A model generated the notes under the pieces. The model was given only the letters and a program-made list of their open reading frames with translations, was not told the origin of the DNA and made no database searches. Of a stretch of DNA of 64,000 nt, positions 25,501 through 36,400 are shown one piece after another. This stretch comes from Styela clava (lineage: Eukaryota; Chordata; Ascidiacea; Stolidobranchia; Styelidae): contig NC_135254.1 of assembly GCF_964204865.1 (NCBI RefSeq), forward strand, positions 16,001,001 to 16,065,000, read 5' to 3'. How positions within the stretch are numbered: position 1 is the first letter of the stretch; the number at the start of each line of letters is the position of its first letter. Made by a program: the position numbers and the translations under genes.

Positions 25501-26848
25501 TAAAGTGATGGATGAGGTTACTTTTCACTGCACAATTTATCAATTCTCGGAGCAATTTGTGGCTAGCAAACTTGTAGGTCCGACTCTACGGCTAGTCTCG
25601 ACCTGTATTTTGTCATCATATTGGTAAGAGCTGTGAATTCTGCCTCACACATGTAGGTCGTTAAAAAGACAATAAAATTTTATTTGTTTTTTCTGACAGA
25701 AATGCATATTTGTCCGAAACGCCCAACCAAAAAGACGCAATAAATTTTTCATTGAAATCAATAATCGATCGATCGATCAGACTCCTCATATCATTGCGGA
25801 CCCCATGTGCAGTCATCACGGACCCCCAGGGTTCCGTGGACCCCAATTTGGGGAACCCTGGTTTAAATCGTAATTAATTTTAATTCTAGCACTTTTATAA
25901 GCCAAGTAATAAAGCTTAAATGCTTCAGTACTAAGGTCTGATGACCATATTCTCAATTTTTCTGATTAACACAAAGCTTAATTTGCAATGCGTGATGATT
26001 ACATAGAGTGGAAACAGAGTAAACGTTTGATGGAAACACAAAAATTCACCCATCAGTCGGAGTATTTCTCCCATCTTCGGACAAAGCTTTCAAATAGTCA
26101 ACACATATTTCACCGCCTCCGTGATGTGATAATTTGTCTCCCAGTAGTTCTCCCTGCGCAGCAAAATACAACCATACCAAAAGATTCGATTAGTCAGTTT
26201 GCACCCAGAGAGTCGAAAAAATGAATTTAAACCTAGAACAAGTATAATATTATCTGAATGTAAGAACGCGCTTTTAGTCAATAATTGACTGCTCGGTCAA
26301 CCTTTGATGCTAGATAAACTTGATTCGAAAAATTAATAGAGATGACCGGACAAACATGAATACAATTTTGTAGCGCTGTGCCGTACTACATCACTCAGAA
26401 ATTAAATGATGGATAATTGAATATTTATTACTAAAACCAGCAAACAATGAAATAGGTCCATTTCACACAACACAGCAAAAAAATTGTAGCAAGTTAACAA
26501 CACAGTTTCATAAATGACTGCATATAATTTTACAGAAAGTAATCGACTCCGAGTTAAAATAATATGTTCAAACTAAGTGCATAAATCCATTTGAAAATGC
26601 TGATATCATAGTGTGAACGCTATGCTTTCATCTCTCAAGATTTAATAGTCCACCCAAGGTACTTTCTTTTTATATTCATTATATGTACTTGCCTGATCTG
26701 AATTTTGGGAATGTAGCTTGGAAATACATTCGAATATTTGCCGAATATCATCATTCATTGTCTTCCTTCTGATGTCGTCTTCTATCGTATTTAAGAGCTT
26801 CTGCATTGTCTCACAGACGATAGCCATTGTACTTAACGAACATTGCAT
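16564..26848 (-). CDS. ARM-TIR-SAM protein, paralogue C (lacks the N-terminal exons)
   Basis: Fourteen exons: 26848-26693, 26153-26050, 25309-25159, 24821-24684, 23712-23623, 23479-23320, 23148-23019, 21520-21459, 20802-20702, 18409-18332, 18234-18069, 17799-17687, 17143-16977, 16723-16564 (TGA). They join in frame to exactly 591 residues. The boundaries match exons 3-16 of A and B. The first exon starts at an ATG in a phase that cannot accept the first two exons of A or B, and no MGSG or Lys-rich exon was seen upstream, so this protein appears to lack the myristoylation start. Armadillo-type repeats are followed by a TIR domain at about 348-500 (HVMISYQW; SPNCRTEGDYA, Glu about 419) and a C-terminal SAM-like segment. 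Oddities: the first intron has a GC donor (CAG|GCAAGT); the BB loop has one extra residue (MGGGSLLD); the TIR-SAM linker carries a tandem SQDGPK-type repeat. Intron 9 holds a nest of transposons. Confidence 0.83.
17101..17143 (-). repeat. Tandem coding repeat in the TIR-SAM linker of gene C
   Basis: Within exon 13 of gene C an 18-bp unit (GATGGGCCAAAATCGCAG and close variants) is repeated about 2.5 times, encoding DGPKSQ-DAPKSQ-DGPKS. Paralogues A and B have a single DGP or DLQ start at the same place, so the expansion is specific to C. Confidence 0.8.
18898..20127 (+). mobile_element. Inverted-repeat element, copy 3
   Basis: Full-ended copy: the left AATATCGTCAGGCTAATAACCG and right CGGTTATTAGCGTGACGATAT are inverted repeats. 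The interior is colinear with copies 1 and 2 and includes the TGACGTCA-type palindromes. It is longer than copy 1 (about 830 bp) because of a roughly 390-bp insertion at 19516-19903. Confidence 0.75.
19516..19903. mobile_element. Small hAT MITE nested in copy 3
   Basis: The ends CAATGTTCCCTCTAA and TTAGAGGGAACACTT are inverted repeats, with GTGTGTGCGCAC and GTGCGCGCGCAC tracts just inside. A perfect 8-bp target duplication (TCCCCAAG at 19508-19515 and 19904-19911) flanks it. Removing it restores continuity with copies 1 and 2, which proves the insertion order. Confidence 0.85.
20140..20436 (-). pseudogene. hAT transposase C-terminal dimerisation fragment
   Basis: The minus-strand frame contains YVTATRVPSECVFSSTGN and a following ISKRSPILRENFDMLIFL segment. 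These match the hAT-family dimerisation region at the end of BED-finger transposases (consensus P.TS.PSER.FS.AG). No RNaseH-like catalytic core or zinc finger is left in the element, so it is a decayed remnant of the host element at 18608-20523. Confidence 0.8.
21650..21952. mobile_element. Probable hAT-type fragment
   Basis: The right end (GAGAATCCCTGTAC; reverse complement CAGGGATTCTCAAACG) is a typical hAT terminus. AAGGGCTCC motifs occur near both ends. The left terminus is not clear, so the borders are approximate. It lies in an intron of gene C between exons 7 and 8. Confidence 0.45.
21957..22953. mobile_element. Probable hAT-type element in an intron of gene C
   Basis: The left end GGTGGTTCCCACTGACTT and the right end AAAAAGGTTGGGGACCACTGG are imperfect inverted repeats of the CAGTGGTTCCCAACC type common at hAT termini. 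No transposase frame was seen inside. Confidence 0.55.
23814..24426. mobile_element. hAT-type MITE with CGCGATCGAC motifs
   Basis: The left end CAGGGGTGGCCAACCTGC and right end GGCGGCCACCCCTG are inverted repeats; CGCGATCGACTA motifs lie inside both ends. It sits in an intron of gene C. A second, short piece of the same family occurs at 38450-38530 in gene B. Confidence 0.75.
25368..25860. mobile_element. hAT-type MITE in an intron of gene C
   Basis: The ends CAGAGTTTCCCAAACTTTTTGG and CCAATTTGGGGAACCCTG are imperfect inverted repeats. The element abuts the intron just upstream of exon 3 of gene C (25309). No coding capacity beyond short chance frames. Confidence 0.65.
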
Positions 26849-27346
26849 CTTGTAATATTATGATGTTTTTCACCTAAACGTGCCAGTATTATTCAAACCC
26901 AAGCTATCAAGTTTTATTGGTCGACAGCTCTGAGATTGCATTTGATAAAAATTTTATAGAAATATAAAAATTAGTCTCTAATCCTTACACCACAATTTTG
27001 AAATCATTTATAGTCAACGTCTTTTTTCGGTTAAAATCGATGTGCTAAACAGATTAGCAGCTGATAATGAAACTGTTAAGCGCAGAACTTCCACGACACA
27101 AATTGCTCACAGCTCTTCGAGTCAGATATACAGTTTTGTCCCTTTTTCTCTGAATTCAAAACTATTGCATCAGTTTACAGTTTCAGATCCAACTACAAGG
27201 AACTTAGAATAACAATGCAACAAAGTAATCGAATGACAGGTGCTTTTTCGGTCAATGAATGGAGCAGTATGTGGAAGTGAGAATCATCCTGAACTATCTA
27301 TAGATGATTGAAAGAAGGTGCAAGTATGTATTCAAATAGTAACAAT

Positions 27347-27371
27347 AGAGAGAGAGAGAGAGAGAGAGAGG
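27347..27371. repeat. (GA)n microsatellite
   Basis: About 12 uninterrupted AG/GA dinucleotides upstream of gene C. Confidence 0.95.
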
Positions 27372-27589
27372 AAAACCAGTGCTCCATCCATCATTTCCTT
27401 TTACGTCACAGCCCGCTAGTAAGCGAATTGTTTGCATAAACGCTGAAACAAGCTTCGTTTTTTTGTGTATTATGGACTGGGACTTCCAATCCAGTCATAC
27501 TTCCGGGTACAGCAGCTGAAAGAGTGATAACCATATAATATGTTTCACTTTTTTGCATAACATAAACTTATTATTTTTACAATGTACAA

Positions 27590-29314
27590 CAGTGTTTCTT
27601 AACCTGGGTTTGATCGAACCCCTGGGGTTCGGTGGAGTTGTATTAGTGGTTCGACCTTCGTCGAAAGGTGTAAACTTGTTGCATATTATGAAGTAGGCTA
27701 CTTTTCTTCCCGAGTCAAGAAAATATGTAAAATTAACTATAATTTAAGGCAGATATCCAAATTTCAACATTCATGGAATAGCTTATTTATGTGTAGTATT
27801 GCGCAGATAAATGTTTTATAAGACCTGTCAATGAGAGACGTCACGCGCTTTGATGTACCTCGATATGACCTCATTTTCAGATGCTTTCCGATCTCCAAGT
27901 ATCTAAGTTTGTTACAAACCTCGGGATTTGAAACCTGAATATTTGCGTAAACGACATGTTATTTATAACCTAGTCATAAAACGTAGATCAATTTTACGAA
28001 CAAGTTGAATATATATAATAAGTGCACATAAATGAATGAGAAATTAGGGCACGTTTGAATTTCACTGAAATATAGTATTTCCAGAACAGAATATTTCATG
28101 GCGGAGCTTTGAGTAAAAATATCAACACCCGTCGACGACCTTAATATAGCGCTCATCCGCTTTTATATATCGTATCTCTGTTTCTTTGAAACAATAGGCA
28201 AATGGTTTTATACCCACCTGACGACAGGTTGAAATATGTGATGTGTATGACTTGAGTCACCGATGTTTTCGATACAGTATCTCAAATTCTGGATCGCCAA
28301 TGTTGCCATTTTGCTTTCGCCGTTTTGCCCTTTCTATCGGCACAACTTTAATAACAAAAAAAATTATCTTTTTGCAAACGAGTAGGGCTGGGATGGGAAC
28401 TTCGTATCGAATATTCCAATAGTAAATTATTCGAATTGGTTCAGAGCAAAATTTGGAATCGCCGCCGTCTTCTTTTTTTTACTTACGCTTATGTTCGAGG
28501 TAAATTACCCATTTTTTTTTTTTAATTTTAGCCATATTTTTTCAATGCAATTCTGAAATATATACCAGCCGTCCCCAACCTTTCTACCCTGGCGGACCGG
28601 TAAAATTAGATTAAATGTACTCGCGGACCGGTAAAAAGTTGAAATGACCGGAACAGAAAAGAATAACATATATTTGCGTAATATAATGCAATGTCGGGCA
28701 CTCAATATGCTTCTAGACAAAAAAGCACACTGGAAAACATTTCACACGGAGAAAAACTATCAAATAATGTGCCGACCACATATTTAAAATGGGTGAAACA
28801 TATAATAATACCATATATTTGTGTAATAAAATGCACTGCTGGGTACCCATTATGCGTAAGAAAGGCACGCATAAAATATCTCACATTAAAAACATGCACA
28901 ATTATCTGCTCAACTGATAGTGACTCCAATGCGAAAATGACATGGGAATTGCTATTTCTGAACGAAACCACGTAAATCTCAGTTGGTCACCAAAAACAGC
29001 AGCAGAAGTGACACAAATAAATTTAATGAATGAATGAGGTTTACTGTTCGTTGCAACTTGTTCTGCTACAACCATTGGCTCAACCTGGCTTATTTCGGTA
29101 GATGGTACTCTTGATTAAGCAGGTCTTTTAAATTTAACAAGAAAAAACAGCCTATGATCAACAGTAAGGCAACGAATTCATATTCTGTCAATTAAAGACG
29201 GTTGAATTTTCTATAAATTTGGAGGTTGCGCCTTTAGTAAAAAATTTGGGGTTCAACAGGAGCTTGCGGAATAGCGCAGGGGTTCGGCAGGCTCACAAAG
29301 GTTAAGAACCACTA
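27590..29314. mobile_element. hAT-type element upstream of gene C
   Basis: The left end CAGTGTTTCTTAACCTGGG and right end GGTTAAGAACCACTA are inverted repeats. The flanks ATGTACAA and ATGTACAG give a 7 of 8 target duplication. A CCCCTGGGGTTCGG motif near the left end has a CAGGGGTTCGG counterpart near the right end. A second terminus-like sequence (GTCCCCAACCTTTC, about 28572) suggests a further nested insertion whose other end was not found. It fills most of the 26.9-30.4 kb gap, where no gene was recognised. Confidence 0.7.
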
Positions 29315-29894
29315 ATGTACAGTGACATATTTAAACAATTTTTATGAACTATCAATATAAAATCGTTAAAACATTTATACTTATTTGTAATTCAGTAAAT
29401 GTCATTATTTAGCTATTTCGTCTCAGCTATGTGAAATGTCATAATTCCGTAACTTGTAACTATGCATTTAGATAGTTAGAGTGAATAATTTACAAAAATT
29501 ATATATTGTGGAATTCTCCTCGTATTAGCACACTAATTCTAAAAGAATTCCATCGAATAACGAGATTTCAACTTGAGAGGCTAGCCCACGAAATATGTTG
29601 TCGGATCTGTGGTCACAAATAAAATTAGCTATTCGTACGCCTTATAGAAAGCCCCGAATCACCAAAAAGAATTTGAATGACTGAATCAAAATGATTCAAC
29701 AATATGCCTGGCACTCGATAAGACGGATTGCAGAATATTTATAAACCGTACTTGCCCAACTGCGAAAACCCGATTAGTTTTTAATTAAACCCGGTATTAA
29801 AGCGACCCCACAAAGCACTCAAGTATATATATTTTTATAAGCCAAATTTAATTAGCATAAGTCCGTAAAAAGTTTAACTATGATAAGTTTTTGC

Positions 29895-30255
29895 GGGTTC
29901 CAAATAGCGACTGTCAGAACAGCGGCTGTAATAATGGCGACTTCATAATAGCGACGTAATCAAGTGAGCGACTGTCATAATGGCGACCGCATTAAAACAG
30001 CGACTGTTATGCTATAGGGTTAGGGTTAGTCCAAATGAAATGTTATTTTGAAGTCCCTTTTGGTTTTAATCTCTCACTACATAGTGTTTGCCTGTTTGTG
30101 CATGCATACGTGTGTAGAGAGGTCCTTAACCCTAACACGAAATAAGTCGCTATCATGACAGTCGCTGTTTCGATGCGGTCGCCATTATGACAGTCGCTCA
30201 CTTGATTGCGTCGCTTTTATGAAGTCGCAATTATGACAGTCGCTATCCGGCCTGG
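29895..30255. repeat. Fold-back element built of AGCGACTGTCATAATGGCGAC units
   Basis: The left arm (29904-30012) is made of repeated GCGAC-centred segments of about 15-20 bp. The right arm (30137-30247) is its inverted copy. The spacer of about 125 bp carries AGGGTTAGGGTTAG on one side and CCTAACCCTAAC on the other. No coding capacity. It lies about 200 bp downstream of the stop of gene B. Confidence 0.8.
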
Positions 30256-30362
30256 ATACCGTTTTTGTGGTATAGTCTTAGACGGTGACGGCGTCGCCAC
30301 TACACGGTATCATTTATTTCACCTATATATTTGAAAAATAAACTTTTTTGTAATTAAACATA

Positions 30363-30368
30363 TTTATT
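30363..30368 (-). terminator. Polyadenylation signal of gene B
   Basis: AATAAA on the minus strand about 68 bp after the TAG at 30436. A second copy lies about 50 bp further downstream. Confidence 0.5.
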
Positions 30369-30435
30369 CCGACACGAAAATCATAGTCAATATATCTAAT
30401 CTAATTCTGTACAAAAATACGAACGACGTTGTTTT

Positions 30436-33400
30436 CTATAATTCTAATCTTTCCAGTCCACGACAGAGGGAAATTAGGTCCGGAAGTTCTGTAATTCCAA
30501 GCTTTTCTGAAGCGTATTTGTAAAAGAATTCTGGTGCTGATAGTTTGATAGAACTCAAGAAAACAATAGACTCTCCGTTCAAACTTTTAACCTTTCGACT
30601 GAAAAAAAAATATTATAAGTTGAACACTGATGATGCAGAACTAATGAGACTGTAGCCCTTTTCTATAGAATGGGACGACACATACTATTTGGTTTCGATA
30701 GTATATTGTTGTTGTATTAATAAGGCTGCTGTATTGAAGGAGTTAATATATATAGTTCTTGTATAGTGTTTTTGTCTACCTATTTGGAACATTAATAACA
30801 GCAGGTTGAAGCAGCAAGGCGCCAAAGATGACATCGATAACTCCACGTGTGTGACATGCTACCTTAGTAAATGTGCCTCAAAGATTCACAGACATGTATC
30901 AAAAACACGCCCGGTGGTATGAATGTTCTAAATCTAATAAAGAATAATTTGGACGAAATAGAGTGGCATAAAATCATTTAAAAATGAAACATTCTTCACC
31001 GTCAAATTGGTTAAATAATACTCACGATTGAATTTGATTTTTTGTGGCCCAATTCAAAACGTCCTCCTTTGTCCAGTTGTTCACCGGTTTACGCCGCTCC
31101 AACAGACGGGGAGGCACTTTTGCAATTACACGACTAGCTTGACTTGGAGACAGTTGTAAATCCTGCAAACATATTCACCAAAAAGTAGTTGTCCCAAATG
31201 GTTTTTTGAAATGTAAATGTATATCGGAACATCTGCATATGTTAACTAACAGCAACAATAATATGTTAATTATCTCAACTGTCTGAAAGGTGTCACTGCG
31301 CTGATTCGTTAGAACATAGTGTTCCTGATTTGTCATAATCTCCCAAATTTGTTTGTGCTCACCAGTCACCACTAACAAAACCCATAAATACACATGACTT
31401 GAATGACAGCAATATTCGTGATCGACTACGATAGCATAGTTTTACATTTCGTATATTTGAGGTTGATTTTTTTTAACATTTTCTACGTTGTATATAGGTA
31501 AAACAATACTCATGATATATCGCATCTCAAACGAAGCAATTCACGCGGCGTTCGCAGAAAATAGGATTAGCGGTGGAATATCAGACGACAAAAACATTAT
31601 GATCAAATACAATTTATTGTTTTCATGTTTTAAGTGGTTTTCAAGCGCGCCGGAGAGCCACGAAGGTTCCAACACACGACAGTACATTCTTTTTAAAAAC
31701 TGCTATTTATTATTACTCTCGAGCGTCGCTTGGCGGAAGGAGCCAAATCACGAGGTTTTATCGGAATTCGGCAATGTTTGCGTTTTGTCTCTGCGATAAT
31801 TACGCAAAAATGGATGAAACTTAGAACAGTTAAAAACGTGAGATATTTTGCGGTCAGCGTGAGTTACGTAGGAACAAAATTGAAAATTTAAATCTTTACG
31901 AATATATGATAAAAGTCATTTTAAGATAGATAAACAAATGAATAATTGAGCACAATAATCTGAGTACATTGAATGAGAAGTGGTTAGTAATAAAAAATCA
32001 CACAACACAGGAATACATAAACAGGAATTATTTAACTAATATCATCACCCTGTAATACCTGCGCATCTCCTTTGCCTTTGTCTCCCAGTTCTTTGATAAG
32101 TCTAGAAAACATAACTTCAAACGCCACCAGGTTACTAAAATCAACCCAAAATTTTGCGCCTTGCAAAGCTCCTAAGTCCAAAACAAGAACAAACATGGTT
32201 AATATTTGTATGTTAAATGGCAGAGTCGTCGCTTCACAGCTGAGAAAGGCTGCTTGAAAGTTTAATATAAATAATGAATAATTACAAATCGTTGAAAACT
32301 GGTTTATCTGTTGTAGTAAAAAATAATAAGATTTCTTGAATTGCGTTTTGGCTCAACTGTTTTTGTTGAGTATTTTCTGATTATCTGTTGCCTAGTTCTT
32401 TGTATGACACTGGATACATATGCTTTTGTGTATATTTATGAATTCCGTTTTGTCAAATGAAAACAATTGAACGAATTAACAGTTTAAAATTTTGACTGAC
32501 AAGCTAGACGAAATACAAATAGCACTACGCTCTTGCCGAGTTGTTGATTTCCACGTTTCCTTCGTTTTGTGTTTTTCATTTTCAAAAGTGGTCATTTTAT
32601 AGCCTCATCTTTCGTATGATTAAAATATTTGAAATATGAGTACTAACTACATTGAATTGTGACTAAGTATAATATTCGAATATTAGTCTGACAACATTCA
32701 TATATCTGCATCAAGATTTTGTAGGATTTGTATGAAAAAGCCATACCCAAAATGTGTACTGAAACGAAAGCATCAGCAATAACAGTATCGGAAGAACTTG
32801 AGAATAATCTACATAAGGAAAAATTTTCCGCAAACTGTGTATTCAATAATCGCGCAAATTTTTATGATGAAATTGAATGGTTTCATATTAAATATTTTAT
32901 CTTGAAAGTCGAAAGAGCTAGTTTGATTTTAGTGATTTTAACTCATTGCTGAATATATTTTAAACTTCCGGATATATTTTTGACTATATATATACATATA
33001 TAATGTGATTGCTCCTCTAACTCACCAAGCCAACCATCAGGATCATAGCCCGCTTCAATTCGGATAGGAATCAGCGGTTTACCCAGTTTGTATGCATATT
33101 CTCCCTCAGTTCTGCAGTTAGGACTGTCTTTATATTTTGGAGACATACATATTAAAACTGCTGCTGAGTTTTCAACAGCTTCCGCCATAGCCTTGAAAAT
33201 GTAATAGAGAGTTATTGCTGGATTCAAAATCATAAAACGATGTACCCGTGTGTAAAATTGGTTAGTTTCCCAATATTATATTAAAAACAGCTATGTATAA
33301 ATTTAAGATTGTTTGATTTGCCATTTATACTTGTGAATTCCGAAGCGAACTTTTCATTGCTAACACAAAGTATTTGTTTTGCAAAAATGAATGTATAACA

Positions 33401-36400
33401 TACCTGAAGTGTTGATCCTCCCATCGATTCAACATCTATCCAAACTCTATAATTCATCTTCGTGAGACGATCTTTAACCTTAATGAAAGTTGTATTAAAT
33501 GTCATCCCGATTGCTTTTCTAATTATATATTCATTATTTGAATCGATTACATGACAATTTGTAGTATTTCGATTTTAGAACATTCCGCAATATTATCCAT
33601 TTATTCTCTGTATATTCTTGAATGTTCCCATTTAAGACTGGGAAATTAGAATGACGTTAATGTTATCATTAAATATGTTTGCCATCAAATTATTGTAAAT
33701 TTTTAATTTTACCCTTGTAGTCACACTTTAGACGATGTATCGTGTGCATGCTTTCTTACCCGTAGCATCAGTTTTTGGCATCCCCATTGGTAACTAATCA
33801 TAACATGTCCCCGCGTTTTATCATTGGCTGGTTGCTGTTGGTTGTTTTCAACTTCTGCATTTTCAGATGACTTCGACTCGAGCGCCTTATTCTCTTCTAA
33901 AATATTTTTAATAAAAAGTTTCTCACTGGCTTTCGTATACCGGTATATACTGTAAATGTGTATATGATAGAGATCAGCAAAAAAATTTTTTGCCTTAAAA
34001 GGGATAACCCATCCCTAACGTGTAAGGCCATGGTATGTATATTGATTGAATGGGTATGCTAAGTCAACCATCCCAACTGCGCTGACTATATGTGATCGTG
34101 ATCGATCGTGGCTGCCTCGTTTAAGGTAGGCTACATAATTCCTCATCCTAAATTTTGCATTAACCTTTATATAAATCATTATGACATGTTTTTTATTTTT
34201 TTTACAAAAAAGACTTGAATACCGGGAAATATTTCAGAGATAAACTTCGTACCTTCATTCTCATTTTTAGATCGTTTCTTTTCAAGTCTTTCAACATTCG
34301 CTAATACCCACAATGCTCCAGCGGCAGCATCTTTTGCTTTTCTACATAAAAACGAAAAATTGCATTAAATAGGTGAGGAATCGTGTGCCAAAAAAGTGTA
34401 CGAAAGATGATAAGCACCCTGATTTCCCAGCTAGTTCTTTCAAAAGTTCCATCATGTTTTCTTGTTCTTGTATCAAAGGTTTGTTTTCGTCTTTGAATGA
34501 TAACACCCAAACTGTCTTGGCGCAGATTTTCTTTTCAGCGTCATTACCTGGATAAAAAAAAAAATTTTAGTCAACGCAATATAATTAATTCACTGATATT
34601 TGTTTTGACACATAATCTGGGAAATATTATATATTTTTTATGGACTAGAACACCAATATTTTAATAGAAAAATCTCAGTAAACGATTGCAGTTCGAAACT
34701 TAATATCAGAAGTCAATTTAGGAATATGTCCGTTCCGAGCTCTTGCCGAATCATTTCATCGACTTAGAAGTCCTTGGAAATGAGATCGATCAATCGAGTT
34801 AAATTCTGTTAAACAGGTGTAAGTTGCAACCTTTTGTTAGAAGTATAGTTTTGTTTTACGATGAATAATAGAATAAATATGAAATCAAAGCACACCATCT
34901 TGAAGTAATTCTACTAGAAGTGGCAAAACTCCTTGTTTCACAATTTTAAGTTTGTTGTCGTCATTTGAAGCGAGATGCATTATTCCAGACACAATTTCAT
35001 GAGCTGAAAATCCTTCATATTTGTGGTCAATTCCGTTGATAGACTCTTTCAGATACTGAAAAAGGGAAAAACATTTGTCTAATATCAACAAGCTGTAAAC
35101 TATGTAAAGCCGCGTACCGTAAAAAACGTATCGTGTAGGTAGGGCTATACGTCGCTCGGATCACAGGAATACTTTTAACATATATCGAGGAACTTGAGTT
35201 TTATTACCAAAATACAAAATCTTGTTTCTCTGAAAAGACATTAATTATTTCCACTTGATTGTTATCCACTCTGGAACCGCTCGGTCGAAAAAAATCAGTG
35301 TTTTATTAATCAATTTCATATAATAAATATAATTCTATTATGAGCCATGCTGTTGTAACATTTCAATATGTCTCCTGTTTTTTTACATCATTCTCACAGA
35401 AATCTGAAATAATCTTATGGATGACATTACTTTATTATTTATATTAACATTTCAAACGCGCATTTTAATAAATTGACACTCACCATTAAGATGAATTCAA
35501 TCATGGAGCCATCTGCTGAAATCTTATCATTATCCTTTTCTTCGATAATGTACGACAATGTCATCATTGCAACCATTTTCAACTTTGAATGGAAAACATT
35601 ATAGAAATGCATTAGAAGAAGATTCTAATAACATGATACCAAATCAGGAAATTAGAAATAGATTTATTCTTTTATATGGATAGATGAGATATTTGAGGTA
35701 TAGTATCTGCTTTGATAACTTCGCAAAGTTGAAAGCGCTGTTCTACAAAATTATATAAATCACATGTATCAGATAAATAAAGAACTGGAGTAATTAAACA
35801 GAACATTCTGCCAGTATAAGCATTTGCATATTTTCATAAACTTTTATACGCACCTCTTGATATGTGACATTCGTGTAAGGAATAATTGCATCCAAGGCAT
35901 TTGCGATTGTGAAGTATTTTTTGCTGCCAGGAGCCTTTGCACAATTGTGTAGAATGGCAATACTGGGCTCTATAATTGTACGTCGAATAAACTGCAAACA
36001 AATTTTAAGTACTTATTAATATCGTTATTATAAACTTTTGTGTGCCCAATATATTCCACAAAACAGAGTGAAACGAATAAATAGAAGAAGACTCCTAAAA
36101 TCTATTATACAGTTGACAGAGAGTTGAATATGAAATGCTTTCTGTAATTTTGAATAGTTAGAGCATCTAAACCTATGAGATAAAATACAAACAAAAAGTG
36201 ATTGTAGCATTTGAAGATATATTTGACATTCTTATATAGCCACTTACATCATCATCTAGTTGGCTTTTGAAAGACACAATGTCAGCGATAAAAATCGAAA
36301 ACGATCCAGTTCTTCCAAGTTCTGCAGCGAATTCTAGGCTTGCATCAGAGTAATTCCAACAAACTGACCTTACCGTGTACAAACAATCAGCATCGTACCT

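Noticed and set aside
28505..28975. Overlapping short frames on both strands
   Set aside because: All fall inside the hAT-type element at 27590-29314 and have no transposase or host motifs.
30013..30142. TTAGGG-like repeats suggesting an interstitial telomere
   Set aside because: Only two to three units on each side, in inverted orientation within a fold-back element; too few for telomeric origin.
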